The position numbers and the translations under genes were made by a program. Of a stretch of 64,000 nt of DNA, positions 53,130 through 62,327 are shown piece after piece (the stretch's first letter is position 1; every line of letters starts with the position of its first letter). The notes under the pieces were generated by a model, which made no database searches, was not told the origin of the DNA, and saw only the letters and a list, made by a program, of their open reading frames with translations. The stretch is from Pseudomonas sp. JUb42 (GTDB lineage Bacteria; Pseudomonadota; Gammaproteobacteria; Pseudomonadales; Pseudomonadaceae), in assembly GCF_024807945.1 (NCBI RefSeq), contig NZ_JANUFD010000018.1:62001-126000 (forward strand), in the 5' to 3' direction.

Positions 53130-53222
53130 GAGGGCTGTCTCCTTATCGTCCTTCCCATAACCGGGCTTCAGCCCGTAAATGACAGGCTAACCCAGACCAG
53201 CCAGTTGCCGCTACGGTCAGCT

Positions 53223-54125
53223 TTAGGCCCAACTGAAAAATTGTGCGCTGCCCTCACGCAGCATCTGCACCATGCCCTGGGCCGCCGGTGACAGGTAGCC
53301 GCCCTTGCGCACGCTGACGCCGACGGTACGTTTCATGGTGGTCTGGGGCAGCTCGACTTCACGCAGGTGCTGCATGACTTTGCCGAACTCCAGGGTCTCG
53401 CGGGCGATAAAGCTCAGCAGGTGAGTCTGGGCGATCAGCCCCGGCAGCAGGGAAATCGAGTTGGCCTCGATCTGCACCCGAGGCGCTGGCAATGACTGTC
53501 GGGCAAAAGCTTCATCCAGCCATTTACGCGACGACACACCCAGCGGCGGCAGCACCCAGCGGTAATCGCATAGATCACGCATTTTATAGGGCTGCTGAAA
53601 TATCGGATGCTTATGACTGGCCACCACCACCGCCTCATCTTCGAGAATGTTGAAGCTGGTGATCTGTTCGTCGCTGGCAATCACCTGGCAGATGATCATG
53701 TCCAATTGCCCGGAGTTGAGGGACTCACGCAGCAGATCGTCCTGACCGATCACCAGTTTCAGCGTGATATCCGGCGCGCGCAGGAGCAATGCCGAGGTGA
53801 GTTTGGGCAGCAGATGCTCGGCCATGGTCGCCGCACAGCCCACGCGGATATTGCCTACCGTACCGCTGGCAAAATCCCGCACCTCGCGCTGAGTCTGGGC
53901 AATGCTCTGTTGCAGCACCTTGCCCCGGGCCTGAAGCAGTTCGCCCACCGGGGTCAGCTTGATGCGGCGACCATCACGCTGGAACAGTTTGGTGCCGAAG
54001 GATTCTTCCAGCCGCTGGATGCTTTTGGTCAACGCTGGCTGGCTGCGATTGAGCTTTTCCGCCGCCCGGCCCAGATGCCCGAGTTCAGCAATGGTTTCGA
54101 AATAAGCCAGATCCCGCAGATCCAT
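53223..54125 (-). CDS. LysR-family transcriptional regulator
   Basis: A 300-residue regulator with HTH GHLGRAAEKLNRSQPALTKS and LTPVGELLQARG. The effector domain is full length. It is divergent from the AbrB-family membrane protein, with a 104-base gap. This is the standard arrangement in which the regulator controls its neighbour and itself. The inducer is unknown. Confidence 0.92.
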   Translation of the reverse strand: MDLRDLAYFETIAELGHLGRAAEKLNRSQPALTKSIQRLEESFGTKLFQRDGRRIKLTPVGELLQARGKVLQQSIAQTQREVRDFASGTVGNIRVGCAATMAEHLLPKLTSALLLRAPDITLKLVIGQDDLLRESLNSGQLDMIICQVIASDEQITSFNILEDEAVVVASHKHPIFQQPYKMRDLCDYRWVLPPLGVSSRKWLDEAFARQSLPAPRVQIEANSISLLPGLIAQTHLLSFIARETLEFGKVMQHLREVELPQTTMKRTVGVSVRKGGYLSPAAQGMVQMLREGSAQFFSWA

Positions 54126-54229
54126 AATTGATCAACCAAAGTTATCGATTCATGACTATTAGAAAATAGACTTGATCGATTCAGCTGTCGATACTAGCGG
54201 CCATAAACGCCATCACGCTGCCGTTATCA
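54126..54229. promoter_or_regulatory. divergent LysR/AbrB promoter region with candidate operator
   Basis: This 104-base gap contains CTATT-AGAA-AATAG (54156-54169), a short perfect inverted repeat, flanked by ATCGATTCATG and GATCGATTC. It is a plausible LysR contact region. No T-N11-A site is clear enough to name as the box. Confidence 0.35.
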
Positions 54230-55324
54230 ATGGGGAGAACCTTCTTGCCACGCGCTGCCACCCTGTCGCTACCCACCCTGCACCCATCCCTGCAATGGCT
54301 GGCCCTGATCGTCCTGGCCGGTTGCGCCGGGCAACTGCTGGCTCAACTGCATATCCCCGCTGCACTGTTCCTCGGCCCCATGCTGGTGGCTATTGGCTTT
54401 GGCGTCAGCGGCGCAACCATCCGCATGCACAAACAGGCCTTTCGCCTTGGCCAGGGCACGGTGGGAGTGCTGGTGGCCCACTCTATGAGCATGGGCGTGC
54501 TGGTGACGGCGCTGGAGTCCTGGCATGTGATGCTGCTGGGCACAGTGCTGACGATCGTGCTCAGCGCCGTGGTCGGTATCGGCCTGGTGCGCTACTCAGG
54601 GATTCCCGGCAATACCGCAGCCTGGGGTACGGCGCCCGGTGCGGCCTCGGCCATGGTGGCGATGGCCGAAGACTACGGCGCTGATGGCCGCGTGGTGGCG
54701 ACCATGCAATATGTACGCGTGGTCTGTGTGGTAATGGTCGGCGCAGTTGTCGCTAAGCTGATCGGCGCACCGGGTAGCGGTACGGTCGCTCACAGCGTCG
54801 ACCTGTCACTGCACGGCGCGAATATGGTGAATTTCGGCCTGAGCCTGGCGGTGATCGTCGGCGGCGTAATGATCGCTGCACGCCTGCCGGCCGGTGCGCT
54901 GCTTGGCCCGCTGTTTATCGGCGGCGCACTGCAACTGAGCGGCCTGCTGCAAATCACCCTGCCGCCCTGGATGCTGGCTCTGGCGTATGGCTGCATCGGC
55001 GGCTATATCGGCCTGCGCTTCGACCGCGCCACCATCGACTACGTGTGGCGCCGCCTGCCGATGATGATCATTGGCTCACTGGTGCTGATCCTGCTCTGCG
55101 CCCTGTCGGCCTGGGTGATGGCGGCGATGATGGGCAAGGACTTCCTTTCGGTGTACCTGGCCACCAGCCCCGGCGGCCTGGATGCCATGGCAATCATCGC
55201 CATCGACACCCATTCCGACGTCGGCTTCGTGCTGGCCATGCAGACCCTGCGCCTGTTCGGCGTGATCATCAGCGGCAGTTACCTGGCGCGGCAGATCATC
55301 CGTTTCGCCCCCAAACCTGCCTGA
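54230..55324 (+). CDS. AbrB-family membrane protein (putative transporter)
   Basis: A 364-residue inner-membrane protein with about ten helices in two AbrB (ammonia-monooxygenase-related) repeats; GTAPGAASAMVAMAEDYGAD and TSPGGLDAMAIIA are the repeat signatures. It is probably a transporter. Two starts are possible: ATG at 54230 without a site, or TTG at 54245, which has GGGGAGA six bases before it; TTG may be the true start, shortening the protein by five residues. The divergent LysR gene likely regulates it. Confidence 0.85.
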   Translation: MGRTFLPRAATLSLPTLHPSLQWLALIVLAGCAGQLLAQLHIPAALFLGPMLVAIGFGVSGATIRMHKQAFRLGQGTVGVLVAHSMSMGVLVTALESWHVMLLGTVLTIVLSAVVGIGLVRYSGIPGNTAAWGTAPGAASAMVAMAEDYGADGRVVATMQYVRVVCVVMVGAVVAKLIGAPGSGTVAHSVDLSLHGANMVNFGLSLAVIVGGVMIAARLPAGALLGPLFIGGALQLSGLLQITLPPWMLALAYGCIGGYIGLRFDRATIDYVWRRLPMMIIGSLVLILLCALSAWVMAAMMGKDFLSVYLATSPGGLDAMAIIAIDTHSDVGFVLAMQTLRLFGVIISGSYLARQIIRFAPKPA

Positions 55325-55331
55325 GACCCTG

Positions 55332-56573
55332 TCAGACCAACGCCAGACCACTGGCCAGGCTCGGCGCCAGCGGCAGCATCGGCAGCAGCACCGCCTGATA
55401 GGCGTGATAGAGATCCGGCTTGCCGCCCCAGATATCAGCGCTGGGCAGGTTGTCCGGATTCAGCTCATGGCGCCAGCTGCCGTGTTCACGGTCGATGAAC
55501 AGGGTCTCGTTGAACTCCCAGAACACCCGGTACCAGTCCTCATAGACGTGCTCGCCGGTGCGTTGCAACAGCGACGCTGCCGCTGCAGCCGCTTCGCAGT
55601 GCGTCCAGTGCAGGCGATGGCGCACCACCGGGTGATTTTCCCAGTCCAGGGTGTAGACGATGCCGGGCTTGCCATCGACGTTCCAGCCGTAGCGGCAGGC
55701 GTTGGCGAACAGACCACGGGCATCTTCGACCAACCAGTAAGGCGCTGGCATTTGCGCGCGCTGCAACGACGCTTCGAGGTGCAGCAGCAACCGCGCCCAT
55801 TCGAAGGCATGGCCCGGCGTGGTGCCGAACGGGCGGAAGCCATCCGCCGGGTTCTCCAGGTTGTAATCCTTGAGGGGCTGCCAATCCAGGCTGAAATGTT
55901 CGATGACCTGAAAATCGTTGGCCACGGCATGACCATGAATCACTCGTTCGACAATGCTCAGCGCCCGCGTCAACCAGCGCGCATCGCCCGTGACATCGGC
56001 AAGGGCGAGAAAGGCCTCGGTGCTGTGCATGTTGCTGTTAGCGCCGCGATAGGCTTCCTCACCACTCCAGTCCCGGGCGAAGGATTCGCGCATCGCGCCC
56101 TCTTCTTCGCTCCAGAAATGGCTATGAATGATCTGGATGGCATCGTTGAGCAGCACCTGCGCCCCAGGACGCCCGGCGACCACGGCGGAGCTGGCGGCCA
56201 GGGCGACAAAGGCATGCAGATAAGCGGCCTTGCCCGTGTCAGCGGCGTATTCCAACGGCGCGCAAAACCAGCCGCCATGCTCAGCATCCCGCAACGGCCC
56301 GGACAACGCAGCGATGCCGTGGTCAACCAGCGCAGCACAGCCAGGAATGCCACGGATATGGGCCATGGCAAAGCTGTGAGTCATGCGCGCGGTGTTCATG
56401 GTTTCGGCGTGGGCGTCAGCGGGCAGGCGCCCCTGATCGTCGAGATTGCCGAAGCCCTGAGGGAGTTTGGCTGCCTTGGCGAAGGCCAGCAGGCGATTGC
56501 CTTCCTGTTCCAGCCAGTGCCGATGACCGGGGGCATGCAACCAGCTGCTGAAGGTGTAATTGTTATTGTCCAT
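55332..56573 (-). CDS. AGE-family epimerase/isomerase
   Basis: A 413-residue alpha/alpha-barrel protein of the N-acylglucosamine 2-epimerase family. The family pattern of paired helices with catalytic His is visible (RMTHSFAMAH, GTTPGHAFEWARLLLHLEA, HRLHWTHCEAAAAAA). Bacterial members isomerise mannose or other aldoses. The ATG at 56573 is preferred because family starts agree; an upstream ATG at 56591 is possible. It is convergent with the AbrB-family gene. The exact sugar is unknown. Confidence 0.85.
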   Translation of the reverse strand: MDNNNYTFSSWLHAPGHRHWLEQEGNRLLAFAKAAKLPQGFGNLDDQGRLPADAHAETMNTARMTHSFAMAHIRGIPGCAALVDHGIAALSGPLRDAEHGGWFCAPLEYAADTGKAAYLHAFVALAASSAVVAGRPGAQVLLNDAIQIIHSHFWSEEEGAMRESFARDWSGEEAYRGANSNMHSTEAFLALADVTGDARWLTRALSIVERVIHGHAVANDFQVIEHFSLDWQPLKDYNLENPADGFRPFGTTPGHAFEWARLLLHLEASLQRAQMPAPYWLVEDARGLFANACRYGWNVDGKPGIVYTLDWENHPVVRHRLHWTHCEAAAAAASLLQRTGEHVYEDWYRVFWEFNETLFIDREHGSWRHELNPDNLPSADIWGGKPDLYHAYQAVLLPMLPLAPSLASGLALV

Positions 56574-56718
56574 GGGCTGTTTCGCCTCCATCGATGGTCG
56601 AGTCTCAGCGGCCGGACCAGGCGGCCGTGGCGCATGATGCGCGCCACGGCGGGGGTACGGCAAGCCGACCTCGAACAAGGCTGAAACGTTCCTGCCGATT
56701 GGCGTGAATTGCAGTGTC

Positions 56719-56811
56719 TGTGGGAGCGGATTCATCCGCGAAGAGGTCAGTTCAATCGATGCAAAGGTATCGACTGTGCCGACCTCGTTCGCGAATGAAT
56801 TCGCTCCCACA
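56719..56811. repeat. REPIN, family A, with tandem half-repeats
   Basis: Arms TGTGGGAGCGGATTCATCCG and CGCGAATGAATTCGCTCCCACA. The right arm is followed by two more partial copies (ATTCGCTCCCACA, then TCGGCTCCCACAA, to 56838), so the end shows tandem half-unit duplication. Confidence 0.88.
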
Positions 56812-56836
56812 ATTCGCTCCCACAATCGGCTCCCAC

Positions 56837-56863
56837 AAAAAAGCGCCTTATTCAAATAAGCGC
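56837..56863 (-). terminator. rho-independent terminator of the chemoreceptor gene
   Basis: On the minus strand GCGCTTATTTGAATAAGGCGC folds into a stem with one bulge, followed by TTTTTT. It starts eight bases after the chemoreceptor stop codon. Confidence 0.75.
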
Positions 56864-56870
56864 AGTGACA

Positions 56871-58496
56871 TCAAACCCTGAACCGCGCCACCACCTGACT
56901 CAACTCTGCCGCCAGTCGCGACAACTCGTGGCTGGACGAACTGATCTGGTTGGCGCCCGTGGTCGATTGCATCGACAGGTCGCGGATATTGACGATATTG
57001 CGGTCCACTTCCCGGGCCACCTGGGCTTGCTCTTCGGCGGCGCTGGCGATGACCAGGTTGCGCTCGGATATCTGCTGGATAGATGCCGTGATCGACACCA
57101 GTGCCTCCCCTGCCCCCTGAGCCAGGGTCAGGGTCGAGCCGGCCTGTTCGCGGCTGGCCAGCATCGACTCCAGGGCCTGGGCCGAGCCACTGCGCATGGC
57201 CGAGACCATCTTGTCGATTTCCAGGGTCGATTGCTGAGTGCGATGAGCCAGAGCCCGCACTTCATCCGCCACCACGGCAAAACCGCGACCGGATTCCCCG
57301 GCCCGCGCCGCTTCGATGGCCGCGTTGAGAGCCAGCAGGTTGGTCTGCTCAGCAATCGAGCGAATCACGTCCAGCACCTTGCCGATATCCTGAGACTGGT
57401 CGGCCAGGCTCTGCACCAGGTTCGAGGTCGACTGCACAGTGCTGGTCAGGGTCTGGATCGACTGCACGGTTTCCACTACGCGCTTCTGCCCGGCCTGGGC
57501 CGAATCATTGGAGTCGTTGGACGCTTCGGATGTAGACACCGCATTGCGTGCCACTTCTTCGACCGCCGAAGTCATCTCGTTGACCGCCGTGGCGGCCTGA
57601 TCGATTTCGGCGTTCTGCTGATGCAGGCCACGGTAGCTGTCTTCCGTGATCGAATTCAGTTCGGTGGCCGCCGCCGCCAGTTGCGTGGCGGAGCTGCCGA
57701 TATGGCTCATGGCCGAACGCAGGTTGCCCTGCATCTGTTCAAGAGCGCGTTGCAGGCGGGTGACTTCGTCGCTGCCATCAACCTTGATGGACTGGGTCAG
57801 ATCGCCCTTGGCGACAAACTCGGCCGCCGTTACCGCGTCTTCCAGTGGGCGCACGATACTGCGGGTCAGCCACAGCGCCAGGCCGATGGTGCCGAGACCG
57901 GCGATGATGACGAAAATCAGCACAATGGTGCGCGAGTGATCGTACTGCGCTTCGGCCGACTTGCCCTCGATCTCGACCTGTTTGGCGTAGTAGTCGCTGA
58001 AGTCGTTGAGCTGCTTGCCGGAACCGTCGACGATGGTTTTCATATCCACCAGCAACAGCTTGAGCAGGCCATCGCGATTGCCCTGGTCGGCAAGGACAAA
58101 CGATTGCTGCAAGCCCTTCTGATAGTCATTCAGGGTCGCGCGGAACGGCTCGTACAAGGCGCGCTCTTCAGGGGTATCGACAAACTTGTCCAGGGTTGCC
58201 AGGCGATCGGTCAGGTCCTTGTTGCGCACATCCATCTGACCACGATAGGTGGGGATATTTTTCTGATCCGGATCCAGGGCCATGCGCAGGGAGATCGTAC
58301 GAATGCGCAGCATGATTTCACGAATGTCGTTGACCACGCGGATGCTCGGCATCCAGTTGCTCTCAACGGCCAGCTCGCTTTGACGAATCGTCGACATCTG
58401 CACCATGGCAAACCAGCCAAGCAGCACGACCAGCAGAGAAATAAGGGTGAAACCCAGGCCCGCGCGGCGGGCAATAGTCATAGCGCGTACATTCAT
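56871..58496 (-). CDS. methyl-accepting chemotaxis protein
   Basis: A 541-residue transmembrane chemoreceptor. The first membrane segment is at about residues 10-32, followed by a periplasmic four-helix-bundle sensor domain, a second segment near 190-210 and a HAMP region. The cytoplasmic signalling tip EQTNLLALNAAIEAARAGES is intact. It has no C-terminal CheR-tethering pentapeptide (ends VVARFRV). A FliA-type promoter candidate is at 58561, suggesting co-regulation with flagella. The ligand is unknown. Confidence 0.95.
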   Translation of the reverse strand: MNVRAMTIARRAGLGFTLISLLVVLLGWFAMVQMSTIRQSELAVESNWMPSIRVVNDIREIMLRIRTISLRMALDPDQKNIPTYRGQMDVRNKDLTDRLATLDKFVDTPEERALYEPFRATLNDYQKGLQQSFVLADQGNRDGLLKLLLVDMKTIVDGSGKQLNDFSDYYAKQVEIEGKSAEAQYDHSRTIVLIFVIIAGLGTIGLALWLTRSIVRPLEDAVTAAEFVAKGDLTQSIKVDGSDEVTRLQRALEQMQGNLRSAMSHIGSSATQLAAAATELNSITEDSYRGLHQQNAEIDQAATAVNEMTSAVEEVARNAVSTSEASNDSNDSAQAGQKRVVETVQSIQTLTSTVQSTSNLVQSLADQSQDIGKVLDVIRSIAEQTNLLALNAAIEAARAGESGRGFAVVADEVRALAHRTQQSTLEIDKMVSAMRSGSAQALESMLASREQAGSTLTLAQGAGEALVSITASIQQISERNLVIASAAEEQAQVAREVDRNIVNIRDLSMQSTTGANQISSSSHELSRLAAELSQVVARFRV

Positions 58497-58560
58497 GGCC
58501 GCAGTCTCGTTGTTATAAGGGCAGTATCGAGGACAGTTCTAATTGTCCTACAACTTCAGG

Positions 58561-58587
58561 CTATCGACCTGACTGCTCTCTTCTTGA
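58561..58587 (-). promoter_or_regulatory. FliA (sigma-28) promoter candidate for the chemoreceptor
   Basis: On the minus strand TCAAGAAG-N11-GTCGATAG. It compares with TAAAGTTT-N11-GCCGATAA, with the exact 11-base spacer, six of eight bases in the -10 element and TxAAG in the -35 element. It lies 65 bases upstream of the chemoreceptor start, where chemotaxis genes often have this promoter. Confidence 0.55.
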
Positions 58588-58611
58588 CCCTGCGCGAAGA
58601 AAAATTACCCA

Positions 58612-58636
58612 AACGGTTAATACACAAATAACCGTT
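58612..58636 (-). terminator. hairpin after the VOC gene
   Basis: AACGGTTA-N9-TAACCGTT is an 8-base stem that begins at the VOC stop codon; on the minus strand it is followed eight bases later by ATTTTTC. It is a weak, AT-rich terminator at the end of the CoA-transferase operon. Confidence 0.45.
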
Positions 58637-59013
58637 CAGGCCTGCTCGGAAATCTCGATCAGATTAAGGTCCGGATCACGTACATAAACCGAACGAATCG
58701 GCCCGGTGGCGCCGGTGCGCATGATGGGGCCTTCGATGATCGGCCAGTCAACGGCATGCAGGTGCTCGATGACCTTGTCCAGCGGGATCGAGGCGATGAA
58801 ACACAGGTCCAGCGCCCCCGGCACCGGCACATGGGCCTTGGGCTCGAATTCCTGACCGCGGATATGCAGATTGATTTTCTGGTTACCGTACTTGAATGCC
58901 ATGCGCCCGGCCCCGAAGGTTTCCAGCTGCATGCCCATGACCCTTGTATAAAAGTCGACAGTGGCATCGGCGTTGACGGCGGTGAGGACCAGGTGGTCGA
59001 GATGATCGATCAT
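58636..59013 (-). CDS. VOC/glyoxalase-family protein
   Basis: A 125-residue single-domain VOC protein. The metal ligands are suggested by His in MIDHLDHLVLT and the Glu in DLNLIEISEQ. It overlaps the HMG-CoA-lyase-like gene by ATGA, with an AAGGAG site. It may be an epimerase, isomerase or dioxygenase-like step in the CoA operon; its substrate cannot be read. Confidence 0.85.
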   Translation of the reverse strand: MIDHLDHLVLTAVNADATVDFYTRVMGMQLETFGAGRMAFKYGNQKINLHIRGQEFEPKAHVPVPGALDLCFIASIPLDKVIEHLHAVDWPIIEGPIMRTGATGPIRSVYVRDPDLNLIEISEQA

Positions 59014-59972
59014 GATGTGATCTCCTTGAGTGGCGACTCTTGCTGTTGCATCTCCATGACCCGCGCCGGCACCGGATGCAGGTCCAGGCGGCGCCCGGCC
59101 TTGAGGATCTGGCTCGGGACATCATGGCCAATCAGGTGCGGTAATCGCCCGGCAGCCGCCAGCACCCGATCGAGGTCAATGCCGGTGTCGTAGCCCATCA
59201 ATTGCAGCATATGCACCAAGTCTTCGGTGCAGACGTTACCGCTGGCTCCCGGCGCATAAGGACAACCGCCGAGGCCGCCGAGGGAGGCATCGAAGCGGTC
59301 GATACCGGCCTCGATGGCTGCCAGTGCGTTGGCCAGGGCCATGCCACGGGTATTGTGGAAATGCAGGGTGGTCTGCAGGTGCGCGAAGCGCTCGCGAACC
59401 TGCGCCGACAGCGCCCGGACCTGGCTCGGAAAGGCCATGCCCGTGGTGTCGCAAAGAGTCACGCCACGCACGCCCAGTTCGGCAAAACGGCCAACCCAGC
59501 GCAGCACTTCATCGTTGGCGATATCCCCTTGCATCGGGCAGCCAAACACCGTGGACAGCGACACATTGATGGCAACCGGCCCCTGGCCGACAACCTGCAC
59601 CACTTCCTTTAACTGGGCGAAGGACTGTTCACGGGTCATGCGCAGGTTCGAACGGTTATGGCTCTCGCTGACCGACATCACCAGATTGGCCTCATCGATG
59701 GCACAGGCCAGGGCCCGCTCGGCACCGCGCACATTGGGCACCAGCACGGTGTACTCGACGCCGGGATGACGCTGGATGCCGTGCATCACCTGCTCGGCAT
59801 CACGCAACACCGGGATGGCCTTGGGCGAGGTGAACGAAGTGACTTCGATCTTGGCGTAGCCGCACTGGCTCAACGCGTCGACCATGGCGATCTTGTCGGC
59901 GGTGTCGATGAACCGGGCTTCGTTCTGGAAACCGTCACGGGTGGCGACTTCCTGGATATACAGGCGTTTCAT
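59010..59972 (-). CDS. HMG-CoA lyase-like enzyme
   Basis: A 320-residue aldolase-type lyase. The catalytic-site block is VATRDGFQNEARF (RDGFQNE against the usual RDGLQNE), and the signature GGLGGCPYAPGASGNVCTED with the catalytic Cys and His segments is intact. These enzymes split 3-hydroxy-3-methylglutaryl-CoA into acetoacetate and acetyl-CoA. It lies 15 bases after a class III CoA-transferase, which could charge the acid first. The genuine substrate might be a related branched dicarboxylate. Confidence 0.9.
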   Translation of the reverse strand: MKRLYIQEVATRDGFQNEARFIDTADKIAMVDALSQCGYAKIEVTSFTSPKAIPVLRDAEQVMHGIQRHPGVEYTVLVPNVRGAERALACAIDEANLVMSVSESHNRSNLRMTREQSFAQLKEVVQVVGQGPVAINVSLSTVFGCPMQGDIANDEVLRWVGRFAELGVRGVTLCDTTGMAFPSQVRALSAQVRERFAHLQTTLHFHNTRGMALANALAAIEAGIDRFDASLGGLGGCPYAPGASGNVCTEDLVHMLQLMGYDTGIDLDRVLAAAGRLPHLIGHDVPSQILKAGRRLDLHPVPARVMEMQQQESPLKEITS

Positions 59973-59987
59973 TGACTGGACTCCTGT

Positions 59988-61178
59988 TCAGATGATGCCG
60001 CGACTACGCCATTGGGCACGGCGCTCGGCGTCGATACCCAGGCTTTCGAGAACTTCGTCGGTATGCTGGCCCAGGGTCGGCGCCGGTCGCTCGACGCTGC
60101 CGGGAGTGACGCTGAGTTTGGGCACGATGCCTGGCAGGGTGACGGGCGTGCCGTCGTCCAGATGGCTGTCGAGGAGCATGTCCCGGGCGCGATAGTGGGG
60201 ATCGCTGGCGATATCGGCGGCGTTATAGATCTTGCCCGCCGGAATCCGCGCTTCGGTGAGCCGGGCCAGGACGTCGTCCAGATCATGCTGGGCGGCCCAT
60301 GCGGAAATCGCCCCATCGATCACCTCCACCTGACGCACCCGCCCGTCGTTATGGGCCAGGGCAGGATCGGCGGCCAGATCAGGGCGCTCGATCAGGGCCA
60401 TCAAACGCTGATAGATGCTGTCGCCATTGCCGGCGATCAAGGCATAGCGGCCGTCGCGGCAGCGGTAGGCGTTGGTCGGGGCAATCCCCGGCAGGCTGCT
60501 GCCTGCGGGTTCACGGACCACATCGAACACCGAGTACTCCGGAATCAGGCTTTCCATCATGTTGAACACTGATTCGTACAGCGCGACGTCGATCTGCTGC
60601 CCGGCACCGCCGTTCTGCTCGCGATGACGCAGGGCCATGAGCACGCCGATCACGCCGTGCAATGCCGACAGCGAATCGCCAATGGACACGCCGACCCGAA
60701 CTGGCGTGCGCCCCGGTTCACCGGACAAGTGACGCAGGCCACCCATGGCTTCGCCGATCACGCCAAAGCCGGGACGGTCGCGATAAGGGCCGGTCTGCCC
60801 GTAGCCGGAGACCCTGAGCATGATCAGGCCGGGATTGAGCGCGCGCAGCGTCTCCCAGTCCATGCCCCAGCCTTCAAGGGTGCCGGGGCGGAAGTTTTCG
60901 ATCAGCACATCGGCCTCGGCAATCAGCCGCCGGGCAACTTCCTGAGCCTCGGCTTCGCGCAAGTCCAGGGTCACCGAGCGCTTGTTGCGCGAGGACACCG
61001 CCCACCACACCGACGTGCCGTCATGCAGCAGGCGCCACTTACGCAGCGGATCACCGCTGCCCGGTGGTTCGACCTTGATCACATCGGCACCGAACTCGCC
61101 CAGCATCTTGGCGGCGAACGGCCCGGCAATCAGCTGGCCCAACTCGATGACCTTGATTCCCTGCAAAGGCTTTTGCAT
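59988..61178 (-). CDS. class III (CaiB/BaiF) CoA-transferase
   Basis: A 396-residue family III CoA-transferase. Visible features are GIKVIELGQLIAGPFAAKML at the start and the VSSRNKRSVTLDL region before the catalytic Asp (the aspartate in VALYESVFNM context is the usual region). The ATG at 61178 follows GGGGAG. It moves CoA between acids, and with the adjacent HMG-CoA-lyase-like gene it probably activates and cleaves a branched dicarboxylic acid. A LysR gene lies 210 bases upstream. Confidence 0.9.
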   Translation of the reverse strand: MQKPLQGIKVIELGQLIAGPFAAKMLGEFGADVIKVEPPGSGDPLRKWRLLHDGTSVWWAVSSRNKRSVTLDLREAEAQEVARRLIAEADVLIENFRPGTLEGWGMDWETLRALNPGLIMLRVSGYGQTGPYRDRPGFGVIGEAMGGLRHLSGEPGRTPVRVGVSIGDSLSALHGVIGVLMALRHREQNGGAGQQIDVALYESVFNMMESLIPEYSVFDVVREPAGSSLPGIAPTNAYRCRDGRYALIAGNGDSIYQRLMALIERPDLAADPALAHNDGRVRQVEVIDGAISAWAAQHDLDDVLARLTEARIPAGKIYNAADIASDPHYRARDMLLDSHLDDGTPVTLPGIVPKLSVTPGSVERPAPTLGQHTDEVLESLGIDAERRAQWRSRGII

Positions 61179-61294
61179 AAGCTCCCCGTTATTGGTTTGT
61201 TCTTGCGTGGGGAGGATTGTCACCCTTGGGCGGGCTGCTGAAAATCGGTTATTCGTCCATGACCCTTTCCCAAAGGGAAAGCCTAAGAAGCGGC

Positions 61295-61384
61295 GGGACC
61301 GGCTTTAGCCGGGAAAGAGCCCGTATACCCGACGCATATTGCCAATCATTACCACCGCCTTCCCGGCTAAAGCCGGTCCCACAA
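61295..61384. repeat. REPIN, family B (long spacer)
   Basis: GGGACCGGCTTTAGCCGGG and CCCGGCTAAAGCCGGTCCC are perfect inverted arms with a spacer of about 50 bases. It lies between the CoA-transferase gene and the LysR gene. Confidence 0.88.
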
Positions 61385-61387
61385 AGG

Positions 61388-62299
61388 TTATTCGGCACCC
61401 AGGGCCTGGAACAACCGCAACGCCTCCGGTTGCAGCCCCGCCACCGATTTGACCCCCAGCAACAACGTACGCCTGGCCCAATCATCGGTCAGCGCAACCG
61501 CACGCAAGCCAGGGCCGAACGGGCCAGGCTGCAGCAGCTCGGGGCGCACGGCAGCGTGGGGGAGCACGCCAATACCCAGGCCCGCCTCGATCATGCGGCA
61601 GATGCCATCGAAGCTGCTGACCTGGATCCGCACATTGAGCACCCGCCCCGCCCGCAGAGCGGCATCGCTGATCAGCCGCAGCAACGAGCTGCCCTGATTC
61701 AGGGCCACATAGTCGTAGGCCAGGGTGTCGCTGAAGGCAACGCCGGGCAGCCCGGCCAGGGGATGATCGGCAGGCACCAGCACGGCCAGTTGATCATGGC
61801 GATAAGCGAAGGTCTCGAGATGCGGCGCCGGCACGTTATCGGCAAACACCCCGATATCGGCGCGCCCACTGCCCACCGCCTCGATGATCGCCTCGCTCAG
61901 GGCCTCCTCCAGGCTGATGCGCAGCTGCGGGTTGTCCTTGAGAAACTGCGCCAGGTCGTCAGGCAAAAATTGCAGCACCGCCGAGGTGTTGGCCCAGACC
62001 TTCACATGCCCACGCACGCCCACGGCGTAGTCGCCGACATCCACGGCCATGCGATTGACCCCGTCGAGAATACTTCGAGCATGCTGGTGCAGGCCCTGCC
62101 CCGCCGAGGTCAGTTCCAGCCCGCGAGGCAAGCGGATAAACAACGCGCAATCGGTGACACGCTCAAGCTCGGCAATGCGCTTGCTCAGCGCCGACAGGGT
62201 CATGCCCGCATGCTCGGCGGCACGGGTCAGGCTGCCATGCTCGGCGGCGAGGAGAAAGACACGCAGGGACTGCAGATCGAAGTGGGCGTGGTTGATCAT
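61388..62299 (-). CDS. LysR-family transcriptional regulator
   Basis: A 303-residue regulator with HTH GSLTRAAEHAGMTLSALSKR and the following IAELERVTDCALFIRLPRG. Effector domain is full length. It is upstream of the CoA-transferase operon on the same strand, separated by a REPIN, so it could regulate that operon, but the lack of a divergent gene makes this uncertain. Confidence 0.9.
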   Translation of the reverse strand: MINHAHFDLQSLRVFLLAAEHGSLTRAAEHAGMTLSALSKRIAELERVTDCALFIRLPRGLELTSAGQGLHQHARSILDGVNRMAVDVGDYAVGVRGHVKVWANTSAVLQFLPDDLAQFLKDNPQLRISLEEALSEAIIEAVGSGRADIGVFADNVPAPHLETFAYRHDQLAVLVPADHPLAGLPGVAFSDTLAYDYVALNQGSSLLRLISDAALRAGRVLNVRIQVSSFDGICRMIEAGLGIGVLPHAAVRPELLQPGPFGPGLRAVALTDDWARRTLLLGVKSVAGLQPEALRLFQALGAE

Positions 62300-62327
62300 G
62301 GGGGGGCATCTCTCAAATCAGTCTACG

